Below are positions 31,961 to 40,749 of a stretch of 43,413 nucleotides of DNA, piece after piece. Each line of letters starts with the position of its first letter. Position 1 is the stretch's first letter. A program made the position numbers and the translations under genes. Below the pieces are notes generated by a model that was given only the letters and a program-made list of their open reading frames with translations, had not been told where the DNA came from and did not search any database. The DNA is taken from assembly GCA_964567475.1 (NCBI GenBank), contig CAZMMV010000004.1, forward strand, positions 1 to 43,413, read 5' to 3'. Source of the DNA: CAZMMV01 sp964567475 (GTDB lineage Bacteria > Bacillota > Clostridia > Tissierellales > Tissierellaceae).

Positions 31961-33029
31961 ACATTATATAATTCCTATTTTTGTCCCACATCTTGGCTGC
32001 CCTCACGATTGTGTATTTTGTAATCAAGAAAGGATTACCGGATTGTCAACAAGTGTAACTTCAGAAGAAGTTGAAAATATTATTGAGGAACATTTAAAAA
32101 CATTTAAATCACCTAGTATAATTGAAGTTGCATTTTATGGTGGAAGTTTCACTGCCATAGATATTGAAGTTCAGAAATCACTTCTTGCTATTCCTTTGAG
32201 ATATAAAAAGGAGAAAAAGATAGATTATATTAGATTGTCAACGAGACCTGATGCTATAGATGATTTAATTCTTACGAACCTAAAGGATCATTTAGTTGAT
32301 ACTATTGAATTAGGAGTTCAATCTTTAAATCAGGAAGTTTTAGATTTAAGTGGTAGGGGACATACTACAGATGATGTTTATGAAGCTGTTAATTTAATAA
32401 AGGAATATGGCTTTAACTTAGGACTTCAAATGATGGTTGGTTTACCCGGAGATACAAGGGAAAGGGCAATAAATACTTGTAAAGAATTTATTAAGTTGGA
32501 TCCTTTTTGCGTCAGAATATATCCTACTTTAGTAATTGTAGATACCTTTTTAGAAAGACAATATTTAAATGGCAGCTATACACCTATATCCCTTGAGGAT
32601 GCAGTAAACTTATCTTCTTTACTTCTTATGATGTTTGAAATTAATAATATAAATGTTATTCGTATAGGATTGCAACCTACTGAAAATATTCAATTGGGAA
32701 AGGATGTTGTAACTGGACCATTTCATCCTGCATTTAGACAATTGGTTGAAACGGAAATATATAGGAAAATCTTAGATTATTATTTAAAAGATAAAAATAT
32801 AAATATGAATAAAAAGGATATTGTAATAGAAATAAGTAAAAAGAAAGTTTCATCCCTATGTGGACAAAAATCGAAGAATATTTTATATTTTAAAAATACA
32901 TATGGCTTTAATAAAGTTAAAGTATATGGGAAAGATATGGATCAACACTTAATTTTTATTACAATTGATGATTTTTATGATAAAATAGATATGGAAGATT
33001 TAATTGAGTCTTATTTAAAAGAATATTAA
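31953..33029 (+). CDS. Radical SAM protein of the Elp3-like type
   Basis: The protein has a radical SAM iron-sulfur motif CxxxCxxC at Cys16, Cys20 and Cys23, close to the N terminus (VPHLGCPHDCVFCNQ). It also has GGSFTAID, the STRPDAID strand, IELGVQSLNQEVL and GLQMMVGLPGD, typical of the Elp3/MiaB/NifB-type barrel. The 358-residue length lacks the acetyltransferase domain of true Elp3. The C-terminal part contains GPFHPAFRQLVE. It overlaps rnc by 8 bases and lies just before smc, a position I recall as common in Clostridia. A modification of tRNA or protein is possible, but the substrate is unknown. Confidence 0.88.
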   Translation: MNKHYIIPIFVPHLGCPHDCVFCNQERITGLSTSVTSEEVENIIEEHLKTFKSPSIIEVAFYGGSFTAIDIEVQKSLLAIPLRYKKEKKIDYIRLSTRPDAIDDLILTNLKDHLVDTIELGVQSLNQEVLDLSGRGHTTDDVYEAVNLIKEYGFNLGLQMMVGLPGDTRERAINTCKEFIKLDPFCVRIYPTLVIVDTFLERQYLNGSYTPISLEDAVNLSSLLLMMFEINNINVIRIGLQPTENIQLGKDVVTGPFHPAFRQLVETEIYRKILDYYLKDKNINMNKKDIVIEISKKKVSSLCGQKSKNILYFKNTYGFNKVKVYGKDMDQHLIFITIDDFYDKIDMEDLIESYLKEY

Positions 33030-33037
33030 TTAATTTA

Positions 33038-33075
33038 AATTAAAGGTTTCCCTGTAAAGGAAGCCTTTAATTATA
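33038..33075 (+). terminator. Hairpin between the radical SAM gene and smc
   Basis: AATTAAAGGTTTCC (33038-33051) pairs with GGAAGCCTTTAATT (33059-33072) with one G-U pair and a 7-base loop, a stem of 14 bp. The tail is AU-rich but has no true T-run, so termination is likely partial. Confidence 0.6.
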
Positions 33076-33101
33076 TAATATATATATAAGAGGTGTTGTA
33101 C

Positions 33102-36100
33102 TTGAGATTAAAAAAATTAGAGATTCAAGGTTTTAAATCCTTTGCATATAAAACAGAAATTAAAATCAAAGATGGTATAACTGCCATAGTAGGCCCAAAT
33201 GGAAGTGGGAAAAGTAATATTTCTGATGCTATAAGGTGGGTATTAGGGGAGCAAAGTGTTAAAAATCTAAGAGGTAGCAAAATGGAAGATGTTATATTTG
33301 CAGGAACATCTAAAAAGAAACCTTTAGGTTATTGTGAGGTAACCATAACTTTTGACAATACTTCCCGTATGATAGGGGTTGATTATTCAGAAGTAGCCGT
33401 AACGAGAAGAATGTTTAGATCAGGGGAATCTGAATACTACTTAAATAAGAATTCTTGTAGACTAAAGGATATTAGAGAGTTATTTATGGATACTGGTATT
33501 GGAAAAGATGGATATTCAATTATTGGACAAGGTCGTATAGATGAAATTTTAAGTAATAAACCAGAAGAAAGAAGAAGTATATTTGAAGAAGCTGCAGGAA
33601 TAGTTAAATACAAATCAAAAAAGAATGAATCAGAAAGAAAATTAGAAAAAACAGAAGATAATATAATTAGAATTAAAGATTTAGTATTGGAATTATCTAA
33701 ACAAGAAGAAACTTTAAAAATACAAGCTAAGAAGGCTAATGAGTTTACAAAACTTCATAATAAATTAAAAGAACTAGAGGTAAATTTGTTTATTATGGAT
33801 ATAAGAAAGCTAGATAATGAAATAGAAAATATAAATAAAGAAAAAGGTATAATAGAAGAATTTTTAGAAAAAAAGCTTTTAAAGAAAAAAGAAGTAGATA
33901 AGAGTTTTAATGATATTAAGTTGAATATTGATGAATTAGAAAACAAGATTGAAAAATATAGGAATGAAAATTTAAATATTAAAGAAGAGATAGATAAAAA
34001 TTCAAATGAATTATCAATACTAAAAGAAAAAGAAGTCTTTTATAATAAGGATTTAGACAGAATTATTAAAGAGGAAGAAGTTTTGAATTATAAGTTAAAA
34101 GATTTAAAAGAAACAAGAAATGAAATTGATCTTCAAAAAGTAAGTATAGAAGAAGAATATAATAAATTACTTACAATTTATGAAGAAGCTAAGGAGAAAT
34201 TAGATAGAGAAGATCATGAATTAAACGAAAGAGAAAAAGAAATAGAAGATGAAAAAAATAATATAATTGGGATATATAATAATTTATCAGATACTAAATC
34301 TCAGTTAAACAGTATTTTCTCTTTTGATGAGAATATAAATAAAAGAATTCAACAATTAGATAAAGAAATTAATAACAGGAAAGAAAAGAAAGAAGAAGTA
34401 GAACTTAAACATGAAAAAGAAAGAAAAAACAAAGAAGAATTAATGAAAGATTTAACATCTTTTAAAGAAAGTTTTACAGGCATAAAAAACAAGTTATTAG
34501 ATATAGAAAACAAGATATCCTTTGTTAACCAAGAAATAAATAATAATAACAATCAAATGGGGAGCAAGTTATCTAGTTTAAAACTACTTCAATCTATGGA
34601 AGAGGATTATGAAGGATACTATAAGGGCGTCAAATCTATATTAATAAAATCTAAAGAAGATAAGAAAATAAAGGAATCTTTTATGGGTGTTGTAGCAGAT
34701 CTTTTAGATGTAGAAGTTAAGTATGAAAAGGCAATTGAGATGGCATTGGGATCAAATAGTCAAAACATAGTTACTCCTACAGAATATGATGCCAAGATTC
34801 TTATTGAATATTTAAAAAGTAATAGATTAGGTAGAATAACATGTTTACCTCATAATATTATTAAGCCTAGAATAATAAATCTAAAGGATTCGGATAAAGA
34901 TACATTTAAAATTATTGGATTAGCCCATGAATTAATAAGTTTTGATTTTAAATATGATAATATATTTAAAAATTTATTAGGAAGAACAGTTATTATAGAA
35001 GATATTGATCATGCAATAAAGTTTGCAAATAAATATAATCATAGTTATAGAATAATTACCTTAGAAGGAGAAGTTTTAAATCCAGGAGGTTCTTTATCAG
35101 GAGGAAGTAATTATAAAAATAAAATAAATATTATTAATAGAAAAAATAGAATTGATGAATTAAAAAAGGAAATAGATAATTATAAGATAAGTGAAATAAA
35201 ACTAAATAAAGAAAATAATGATTACAAAGAAAAAAGAATAAGTTTGAAAGATAAAATAGAAGAATTAGAAAGTCAAATAAAGCAGATTGAAAAGCAAATA
35301 ATAAATTGTGAGAATAAAAAAGTAAAATATTCAAATGAATTGTCTATGTTGGAAGAAATAATTATAAAGACTCAAGAAGAAATAAAAGATCTTGAAGATG
35401 AAAAAGATAATTACAAAATAAAAGTAGAAGAATTAAAAAAACTAATTATAACTCTAGAAAAGGATATTGAAAGACAAAAGGAAAAAGTGCAAGATTTTAC
35501 TAGGGATTATAATAATAAAAAGATATTAAAAGAAGAAGAATTAACAGAGTTTACCAATATAAAAATAAAGATTAGTGAAATGAAAAATAATATTAAAAAT
35601 TTATATGATAAATTAAATTCTAGCAAAATAGAAATTGAAAAGATTAATGAAGATTTACAAAAAAATCAAGAATTCATAGAAACTACTAAAGAAGAATTAA
35701 AAGAATTAGATTTAAATAAATCTTCTTTAATAAAATCTATGGAAGATTTAAATAAATCAGAGAAAGATTCTAAGTTTAATTTGGATAGATCCATAGAGAA
35801 TAAAAATATTCATATGGAGGATTTTTATTCCCAGCAAAAGGAATTAGTTGATATAAATGAAAACATTATAATTAAAGAAAAAGATTTCAATTCATTAGAT
35901 GTTAAATTTACTAGAAATTTTGTTCAATTAGAAAATTATCATAAAAAACTACTTGATGATTATGAGCTGAAATTTGAAGAAGCTCTAAAATATGAAACTA
36001 AAATAGAAAATATAAAGGAAACTATGGTTTTAGTAAGAAAATTAAAATCCAATATTAAAGACCTAGGTAATGTAAACTTAAGTTCTATAGAAGAGTATAA

Positions 36101-36680
36101 AGCTTTAAAATCTAGGCTAGACTTTATACTAAAACAGCGGGAAGATTTAATTAATGCTAAAAAAACCTTAGTGGAAGTTATTAATGAAATGGAAAATAAA
36201 ATGAAGAATGAATTTTTAATAAGTTTTAAAAAGATAAATGAAAATTTTAAAGATATTTTTAAAATTCTATTTGATGGGGGAAAAGCTGAGCTAATATTAA
36301 ACAATAAAGAAGATATACTTAATTCGGGAATAGATATAAATGCTCAACCACCAGGTAAGAAATTACAAAACTTGTCTTTATTATCAGGTGGAGAAAAATC
36401 TTTGACTGCGGTTGCGCTGCTTTTTTCTATTTTAAATCTTAAGCCAGCACCATTTTGTATTTTAGATGAAATAGATGCTGCCTTGGATGAATTTAATATC
36501 AATAAATATACTAATTATTTAAAGACCCTTTCAAAAGATACACAATTTGTACTTATTACCCATAGAAAAACAACTATGGAAATAGTAGATGTATTGTATG
36601 GTGTAGCTATGCAGGAAGAAGGGGTATCCAAATTGATATCTGTAAAATTAGAAGATTATATTAAAAAAATTGCTAGTTAG
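33102..36680 (+). CDS. smc: Chromosome partition protein SMC
   Basis: SMC dimers, with ScpA and ScpB, extrude DNA loops and resolve replicated origins. The 1192-residue protein has the Walker A motif GPNGSGKS at 31-38 in the head. Long Lys/Glu-rich coiled-coil arms flank a hinge at about 515-640 (beginning near EGYYKGVKSIL and running to GGSLSGG). The ABC signature LSGGEKS lies at about 1094 and Walker B ILDEIDA at about 1122. TTG 33102 follows AGAGGTG at correct spacing; GTG 33093 overlaps that site and is rejected. scpA and scpB are not in the window. Confidence 0.97.
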   Translation: MRLKKLEIQGFKSFAYKTEIKIKDGITAIVGPNGSGKSNISDAIRWVLGEQSVKNLRGSKMEDVIFAGTSKKKPLGYCEVTITFDNTSRMIGVDYSEVAVTRRMFRSGESEYYLNKNSCRLKDIRELFMDTGIGKDGYSIIGQGRIDEILSNKPEERRSIFEEAAGIVKYKSKKNESERKLEKTEDNIIRIKDLVLELSKQEETLKIQAKKANEFTKLHNKLKELEVNLFIMDIRKLDNEIENINKEKGIIEEFLEKKLLKKKEVDKSFNDIKLNIDELENKIEKYRNENLNIKEEIDKNSNELSILKEKEVFYNKDLDRIIKEEEVLNYKLKDLKETRNEIDLQKVSIEEEYNKLLTIYEEAKEKLDREDHELNEREKEIEDEKNNIIGIYNNLSDTKSQLNSIFSFDENINKRIQQLDKEINNRKEKKEEVELKHEKERKNKEELMKDLTSFKESFTGIKNKLLDIENKISFVNQEINNNNNQMGSKLSSLKLLQSMEEDYEGYYKGVKSILIKSKEDKKIKESFMGVVADLLDVEVKYEKAIEMALGSNSQNIVTPTEYDAKILIEYLKSNRLGRITCLPHNIIKPRIINLKDSDKDTFKIIGLAHELISFDFKYDNIFKNLLGRTVIIEDIDHAIKFANKYNHSYRIITLEGEVLNPGGSLSGGSNYKNKINIINRKNRIDELKKEIDNYKISEIKLNKENNDYKEKRISLKDKIEELESQIKQIEKQIINCENKKVKYSNELSMLEEIIIKTQEEIKDLEDEKDNYKIKVEELKKLIITLEKDIERQKEKVQDFTRDYNNKKILKEEELTEFTNIKIKISEMKNNIKNLYDKLNSSKIEIEKINEDLQKNQEFIETTKEELKELDLNKSSLIKSMEDLNKSEKDSKFNLDRSIENKNIHMEDFYSQQKELVDINENIIIKEKDFNSLDVKFTRNFVQLENYHKKLLDDYELKFEEALKYETKIENIKETMVLVRKLKSNIKDLGNVNLSSIEEYKALKSRLDFILKQREDLINAKKTLVEVINEMENKMKNEFLISFKKINENFKDIFKILFDGGKAELILNNKEDILNSGIDINAQPPGKKLQNLSLLSGGEKSLTAVALLFSILNLKPAPFCILDEIDAALDEFNINKYTNYLKTLSKDTQFVLITHRKTTMEIVDVLYGVAMQEEGVSKLISVKLEDYIKKIAS

Positions 36681-36690
36681 GAGGATAAAA

Positions 36691-37833
36691 ATGTTAAATT
36701 GGTTTAAGAAAAAAGGAAAAAATAAGAGAAATAAAGAAGTAGAAGAAGTAGAAAATGAAAAAGGAGAATATTTTGTAGCTGAGGGTGAAGAATTAAAAGA
36801 AGAAGTTCTAGAAGTTGAGGAAGATGTTGAAGTTATAGAAGATCTAGCAACTGAAGAAAGCGAAGAAGTTGTAGAAAAAATAGAGGAAAAAGATGAAATA
36901 AAAGAAGTTGAAAAAAAGAAAGGTTTTTTTGATAAACTAAAAAAAGGATTGACTAAAACAAGGGATAACTTTTCTAATAAAATAGATGGAATTATCAAAT
37001 CTTATAAAAAAATTGATGAAGAGTTATTTGAGGATTTAGAAGAAGTTTTAGTTACTGCAGATGTAGGTATAAATACTACTATGAAATTAATTGACAATTT
37101 AAGGGATAGGGTAAAAGAAGAAAAAGTTTCTGATCCAGAAGAAGTTAAAGGTCTATTAAAAGATGAAATAAAAAAAATAATGGAAACATCTATGTTAGAT
37201 AATAAGTTAAATATAGAGCCTTCACCAGCTGTAATGTTAGTAGTAGGAGTAAACGGAGTAGGTAAGACTACTACAATAGGAAAACTTTCCAACAATTTTA
37301 AGAAGCAGGGGAAAAAAGTATTAATAGCGGCAGGTGATACCTTTAGGGCAGCGGCTATAGAACAATTGGAAGAATGGAGCAATAGGTCTGGAGTTGAGTT
37401 TGTTGCTCATAGTGAAGGTTCTGATCCAGCTGCTGTTATATTCGATGCTATACAGGCGGCTAAGGCGAGAAAAACAGATATATTAATATGTGATACAGCA
37501 GGTAGATTGCATAATAAATCAAATTTAATGCAAGAGTTAAATAAAATATTTAGAGTTGTTGAAAAAGAATATGGAAATGCTAGCAAGGAAATATTATTAG
37601 TACTAGATGCTACTACTGGTCAAAATGCAATAAATCAAGCAAAAGTATTTAAGGAAGTTTCTAATATAACAGGTGTAGCTCTTACTAAATTAGATGGTAC
37701 TGCAAAGGGTGGAGTTATTATTGCCTTACATTCAGAGCTTAATATACCTGTAAAACTAGTAGGTGTAGGAGAAGGTATAGATGATCTTCAAGAATTTATA
37801 GTAGAAGATTTTGTAGATGCAATATTTGATTAA
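36691..37833 (+). CDS. ftsY: Signal recognition particle receptor FtsY
   Basis: FtsY docks SRP-ribosome complexes at the membrane. A basic start (LNWFKKKGKNKRNK) suited to membrane binding is followed by a very acidic, Glu/Val-rich A domain to about residue 80. The NG domain then has the P-loop GVNGVGKTT at about 186-194, DTAGRLHN and TKLDGTAKGG. ATG 36691 is preceded by AGGAGG; the frame opens upstream at 36670 within smc but without a site. It is 10 bases after smc, as in Bacillus. Length is 380 residues. Confidence 0.97.
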   Translation: MLNWFKKKGKNKRNKEVEEVENEKGEYFVAEGEELKEEVLEVEEDVEVIEDLATEESEEVVEKIEEKDEIKEVEKKKGFFDKLKKGLTKTRDNFSNKIDGIIKSYKKIDEELFEDLEEVLVTADVGINTTMKLIDNLRDRVKEEKVSDPEEVKGLLKDEIKKIMETSMLDNKLNIEPSPAVMLVVGVNGVGKTTTIGKLSNNFKKQGKKVLIAAGDTFRAAAIEQLEEWSNRSGVEFVAHSEGSDPAAVIFDAIQAAKARKTDILICDTAGRLHNKSNLMQELNKIFRVVEKEYGNASKEILLVLDATTGQNAINQAKVFKEVSNITGVALTKLDGTAKGGVIIALHSELNIPVKLVGVGEGIDDLQEFIVEDFVDAIFD

Positions 37834-37840
37834 AAAACTA

Positions 37841-37869
37841 TTGACAAATAAAGAAAAGTATACTAATAT
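37841..37869 (+). promoter_or_regulatory. Promoter of ylxM-ffh
   Basis: An exact TTGACA (37841-37846) and TAATAT (37864-37869) have a 17-base spacer. The predicted start, near 37876, falls in a large inverted repeat. Confidence 0.6.
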
Positions 37870-37902
37870 AGTAGTGTCAAGTAAATGACTTGACACTACT
37901 AT
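37868..37902 (+). repeat. 15-bp inverted repeat in the ylxM leader
   Basis: ATAGTAGTGTCAAGT (37868-37882) is perfectly repeated in inverse as ACTTGACACTACTAT (37888-37902) around AAATG. No T-run follows, so an intrinsic terminator for ftsY is unlikely. It spans the predicted -10 end and start site of ylxM, so it could be an operator or a 5' leader hairpin just before the GGTGA ribosome binding site. Confidence 0.85.
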
Positions 37903-37919
37903 AAATTTGCGGTGATAAA

Positions 37920-38309
37920 ATGGTTAATAAATTGGTTGAAATAGGAATACTATTTGATTTTTATGGGAAATTACTTAGTGATACTCAATATGCTTCAATA
38001 AAGTTATATTATATTCTTGATTTATCATTGGCAGAAATCGGTGAAGAATTAAGTATTACTAGGCAAGGAGTTTTTGATGCTATAAAGCGCGGTGAGCAAA
38101 AGCTCTATGATTATGAAGAAAATTTACAATTAGTAGATAAGTTTACTTCTAATCATAATAACATAAGAGAAATAATAAATCTTTCAAAGGAAATTATTGA
38201 AGATATAGATATTATTAAAGATTTATCTATAAAAGAAAATATTAAAGATAAGGTTTTGTTTATAGAGAAAATTAGTAACAATATATTAAATAATAACCAG
38301 GAGGTGTAG
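37920..38309 (+). CDS. ylxM: YlxM, helix-turn-helix SRP-associated regulator
   Basis: YlxM family proteins bind SRP in streptococci and have a sigma-70 region 4-like helix-turn-helix. Here residues about 20-60 show the pattern QYASIKLYYILDLSLAEIGE, then LSITRQGVFDAIKRGEQKL, the recognition helix; the C-terminal half is Lys/Ile/Asn-rich and helical. The 129-residue length is normal. A short GGTGA site precedes ATG 37920. It is 4 bases before ffh, so YlxM and Ffh are coupled. A large inverted repeat overlies its own promoter. Confidence 0.92.
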   Translation: MVNKLVEIGILFDFYGKLLSDTQYASIKLYYILDLSLAEIGEELSITRQGVFDAIKRGEQKLYDYEENLQLVDKFTSNHNNIREIINLSKEIIEDIDIIKDLSIKENIKDKVLFIEKISNNILNNNQEV

Positions 38310-38313
38310 ATAT

Positions 38314-39654
38314 ATGGTATTTGAATCCTTATCAGAAAAACTTCAAAATGCTTTAGGTAAATTAAAGGGCAAGGGAAAGTTATCTGAGAAAGATGTAGAC
38401 CTAGCTATGAGAGAAGTAAGATTAGCCTTACTTGAAGCTGATGTAAACTTTAAAGTAGTCAAGGACTTTATAAAAAAGGTAAAAGAAAGATCCATTGGTA
38501 TCGAAGTAATGGAAAGCTTAACTCCTGGACAACAGGTAATAAAGATAGTTAATGACGAGCTGACTAAACTAATGGGTGAAAATGAAGTGAAATTAAATTT
38601 TGCTTCCACTCCTCCAACTGTAATACTTATGTGTGGATTACAGGGTGCGGGAAAAACGACTACTACAGGAAAGTTAGCTTTGAATTTAAAAAAACAAAAT
38701 AAAAGACCACTTTTAGTGGCCTGTGATGTATATAGACCAGCTGCTATAAAGCAATTAGAAGTAGTAGCTAAAAAAGTTGATGTTCCAGTATTTACTATGG
38801 GGGACAAAATAAATCCTGTAGATATTGCAAAGGCAGGAGTGGAGCATGGTAAGAAAAATGGAAATGATGTTGTAATTATAGATACTGCAGGAAGGCTTCA
38901 TATTGATGAAAATTTAATGGATGAAATTAAAAATATTCATAAAGCTGTTAATTCAAATGAAGTACTATTAGTATTAGATGCTATGACAGGACAGGATGCA
39001 GTTAATGTTGCTAGTTCCTTTGATGAAAGGCTTAGTATAACAGGAGTTGTACTTACTAAACTAGATGGGGATGCTAGAGGTGGGGCAGCATTATCTATAA
39101 GGGCTGTAACTGACAAACCTATTAAGTTTGTAGGTATGGGAGAGCGATTTGATCAATTAGAAGCTTTCCACCCAAATAGAATGGCTTCTAGAATATTAGG
39201 TATGGGAGATGTACTTAGTTTAATAGAAAAGGCTCAAGCAAATATTGATGAAAAAAAGGCATTTGAGTTAGAGAAAAAAATTAGATCACAGCAATTTTCT
39301 TTTGATGACTTTTTAGATCAATTAGAGCAAATGAAGTCTATGGGACCTATTGATGAACTTTTAGGAATGATTCCAGGAATGAATTCTAAAGCCTTAAAAG
39401 GCATCAATATTAATGAAAAGGATATAGATAGGATAAAAGCTATAATTCAATCTATGACTAAAATAGAAAGAAATGATCCTAGTATTATAAATAGTAGTAG
39501 AAGAAAGCGTATTGCACAGGGTAGTGGAACTACTGTTAACGAGGTAAATAAGATATTAAAACAATTTAGAGAAACTAAGAAAATGATGAAAAAATTTACT
39601 GACATGGAAAAAACAATGAAGAAAAAAGGGAAGTTAGGTCTCCCCTTTTTCTAA
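38314..39654 (+). CDS. ffh: Signal recognition particle GTPase Ffh (SRP54)
   Basis: Ffh binds signal sequences on ribosomes with 4.5S/6S SRP RNA and pairs with FtsY. The N domain (1-100) is followed by the GTPase with P-loop GLQGAGKTT at 108-116, DTAGRLH, TKLDGDARGG and GMGERFDQLEAF. The Met-rich M domain (about 300-446) contains MKSMGPIDELLGMIPGM and the RNA-binding SSRRKRIAQGSGT. Length is 446. AGGAGGTG precedes the ATG at 38314. The SRP RNA gene is not in this window. Confidence 0.98.
   Translation: MVFESLSEKLQNALGKLKGKGKLSEKDVDLAMREVRLALLEADVNFKVVKDFIKKVKERSIGIEVMESLTPGQQVIKIVNDELTKLMGENEVKLNFASTPPTVILMCGLQGAGKTTTTGKLALNLKKQNKRPLLVACDVYRPAAIKQLEVVAKKVDVPVFTMGDKINPVDIAKAGVEHGKKNGNDVVIIDTAGRLHIDENLMDEIKNIHKAVNSNEVLLVLDAMTGQDAVNVASSFDERLSITGVVLTKLDGDARGGAALSIRAVTDKPIKFVGMGERFDQLEAFHPNRMASRILGMGDVLSLIEKAQANIDEKKAFELEKKIRSQQFSFDDFLDQLEQMKSMGPIDELLGMIPGMNSKALKGININEKDIDRIKAIIQSMTKIERNDPSIINSSRRKRIAQGSGTTVNEVNKILKQFRETKKMMKKFTDMEKTMKKKGKLGLPFF
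39623..39650 (+). terminator. Possible hairpin at the end of ffh
   Basis: AAAAAGGG (39623-39630) can pair with CCCTTTTT (39643-39650) over a 12-base loop. It lies inside the ffh coding end, just before the stop, and looks like a weak attenuator between ffh and rpsP. Confidence 0.35.
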
Positions 39655-39686
39655 ATAGATATTAAATATTTGAAGGAGGTGAAAAA

Positions 39687-39959
39687 ATGGCTGTTAGAAT
39701 AAGATTGAAAAGAATAGGTGCTAAGAAAAATCCTTTCTATAGAATTGTTGTAGCTGATTCCCGTAGAGCTGTAGACGGAAAATTTATTGAGGAAATTGGT
39801 TATTATAATCCATTAACTGAACCAAAGTTAGTTAAGATAGATAATGAAAAAGCAATTGAATGGATTAAAAATGGAGCAAGACCTACAACAACTGTAGATA
39901 GACTATTTAAAAATAGTGGTCTATATGATGAGAAAACTGTTGAAAATACCGAAGAGTAG
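39687..39959 (+). CDS. rpsP: Ribosomal protein S16
   Basis: S16 is a 30S assembly protein. The 90-residue protein begins AVRIRLKRIGAKKNPFYRIVVADSR and contains GYYNPLTEP, both typical. AAGGAGGTG precedes ATG 39687. It is the first gene of a conserved ribosome maturation block with khpA, rimM, trmD and rplS. Confidence 0.98.
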   Translation: MAVRIRLKRIGAKKNPFYRIVVADSRRAVDGKFIEEIGYYNPLTEPKLVKIDNEKAIEWIKNGARPTTTVDRLFKNSGLYDEKTVENTEE

Positions 39960-39976
39960 TTTTAGGAGGTGCGAAA

Positions 39977-40207
39977 ATGGGAGAATTAGTAGAATTTATT
40001 GCGAAATCTCTTGTTGAGAATCCAGACGAAGTTAAAGTTAACGAGGTAGAAGGAACTCAATCTGTTATTATTGAATTAAAAGTTGCAGAAGAAGACATGG
40101 GTAGGGTTATAGGAAAACAAGGAAGAATAGCCAAAGCCATTAGAACAGTTGTAAAAGCTGCAGCCATTAAGGATAATAAGAGAGTTGTTGTAGAAATAAT
40201 TCAATAA
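39977..40207 (+). CDS. khpA: KH-domain RNA-binding protein KhpA
   Basis: KhpA is a small RNA-binding protein that works with KhpB (Jag) in streptococci, affecting cell division and RNA levels. The 76-residue protein is a single KH domain with the GxxG loop GKQG in GRVIGKQGRIAKAIRT. The strong AGGAGGTG site precedes ATG 39977. It sits between rpsP and rimM as B. subtilis YlqC does, but the ylqD gene that follows there is absent here. Confidence 0.95.
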   Translation: MGELVEFIAKSLVENPDEVKVNEVEGTQSVIIELKVAEEDMGRVIGKQGRIAKAIRTVVKAAAIKDNKRVVVEIIQ

Positions 40208-40225
40208 GGATTAAAAGTAATCCTT
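40206..40225 (+). other. Small hairpin between khpA and rimM
   Basis: AAGGATTA and TAATCCTT form a perfect 8-bp stem with an AAAG loop, starting at the khpA stop. No T-run follows, so it may only stabilise the upstream mRNA or modestly attenuate. Confidence 0.4.
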
Positions 40226-40245
40226 TAGGAACAATAGGTGAAAAG

Positions 40246-40749
40246 ATGGAACATATTGTAGTAGGCAAAATAATAAATACACATGGAATAAGAGGAGAAG
40301 TGAAAGTTTTTCCTTTAACTGATGATGTTAAAAGATTTGATTTGCTAAATTACGCATATATTGGAGAAGAAAAGATAAAAGTTCATTTGGAAAGCGCTAA
40401 ATATTATAAAAATTTAGCTATTTTGAAGTTTGAAGAATACAGCAATATAAATGAAATAGAAAAGTTTAAAAATGAACTTATATATATTGATGAAAAAGAA
40501 AGAATTGTTTTACCAGAAAATCATTTTTTTATTTACGAACTTATAAATTCAAAAGTATTTGATACAGAGATGAATTTAATAGGAATATTAACTGATATAA
40601 TACAAAATGCTAGCAATGATGTATATGTAATTAAAGATGATAAGGTTAAAAAAGAATACTTAATACCAGCGGTAAAAAAATTTATTATAGAAGTAGATAT
40701 TAAAAATAAAAAGATAATAATAGATCCAATAGAAGGCATGATAGAGTGA
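40246..40749 (+). CDS. rimM: 16S rRNA processing protein RimM
   Basis: RimM binds S19 and helps mature the head of the 30S subunit. The N-terminal RimM domain (about 1-90) starts IVVGKIINTHGIRGEVKVFPLTDD; the C-terminal PRC barrel (about 95-167) ends with LIPAVKKFIIEVDI and IDPIEGMIE. Length 167 is normal. AGGTGA precedes ATG 40246. Its stop overlaps the start of trmD by 4 bases. Confidence 0.96.
   Translation: MEHIVVGKIINTHGIRGEVKVFPLTDDVKRFDLLNYAYIGEEKIKVHLESAKYYKNLAILKFEEYSNINEIEKFKNELIYIDEKERIVLPENHFFIYELINSKVFDTEMNLIGILTDIIQNASNDVYVIKDDKVKKEYLIPAVKKFIIEVDIKNKKIIIDPIEGMIE

Noticed and set aside
36648..36998. Reverse-strand Ser/Phe-rich frame over the start of ftsY
   Set aside because: It arises from the GAA/GTT-rich codons of the acidic FtsY domain.
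38343..38807. Reverse-strand open frame of 154 codons over ffh
   Set aside because: It is a shadow of the ffh N and G domains, with no ribosome binding site and a composition typical of antisense frames.
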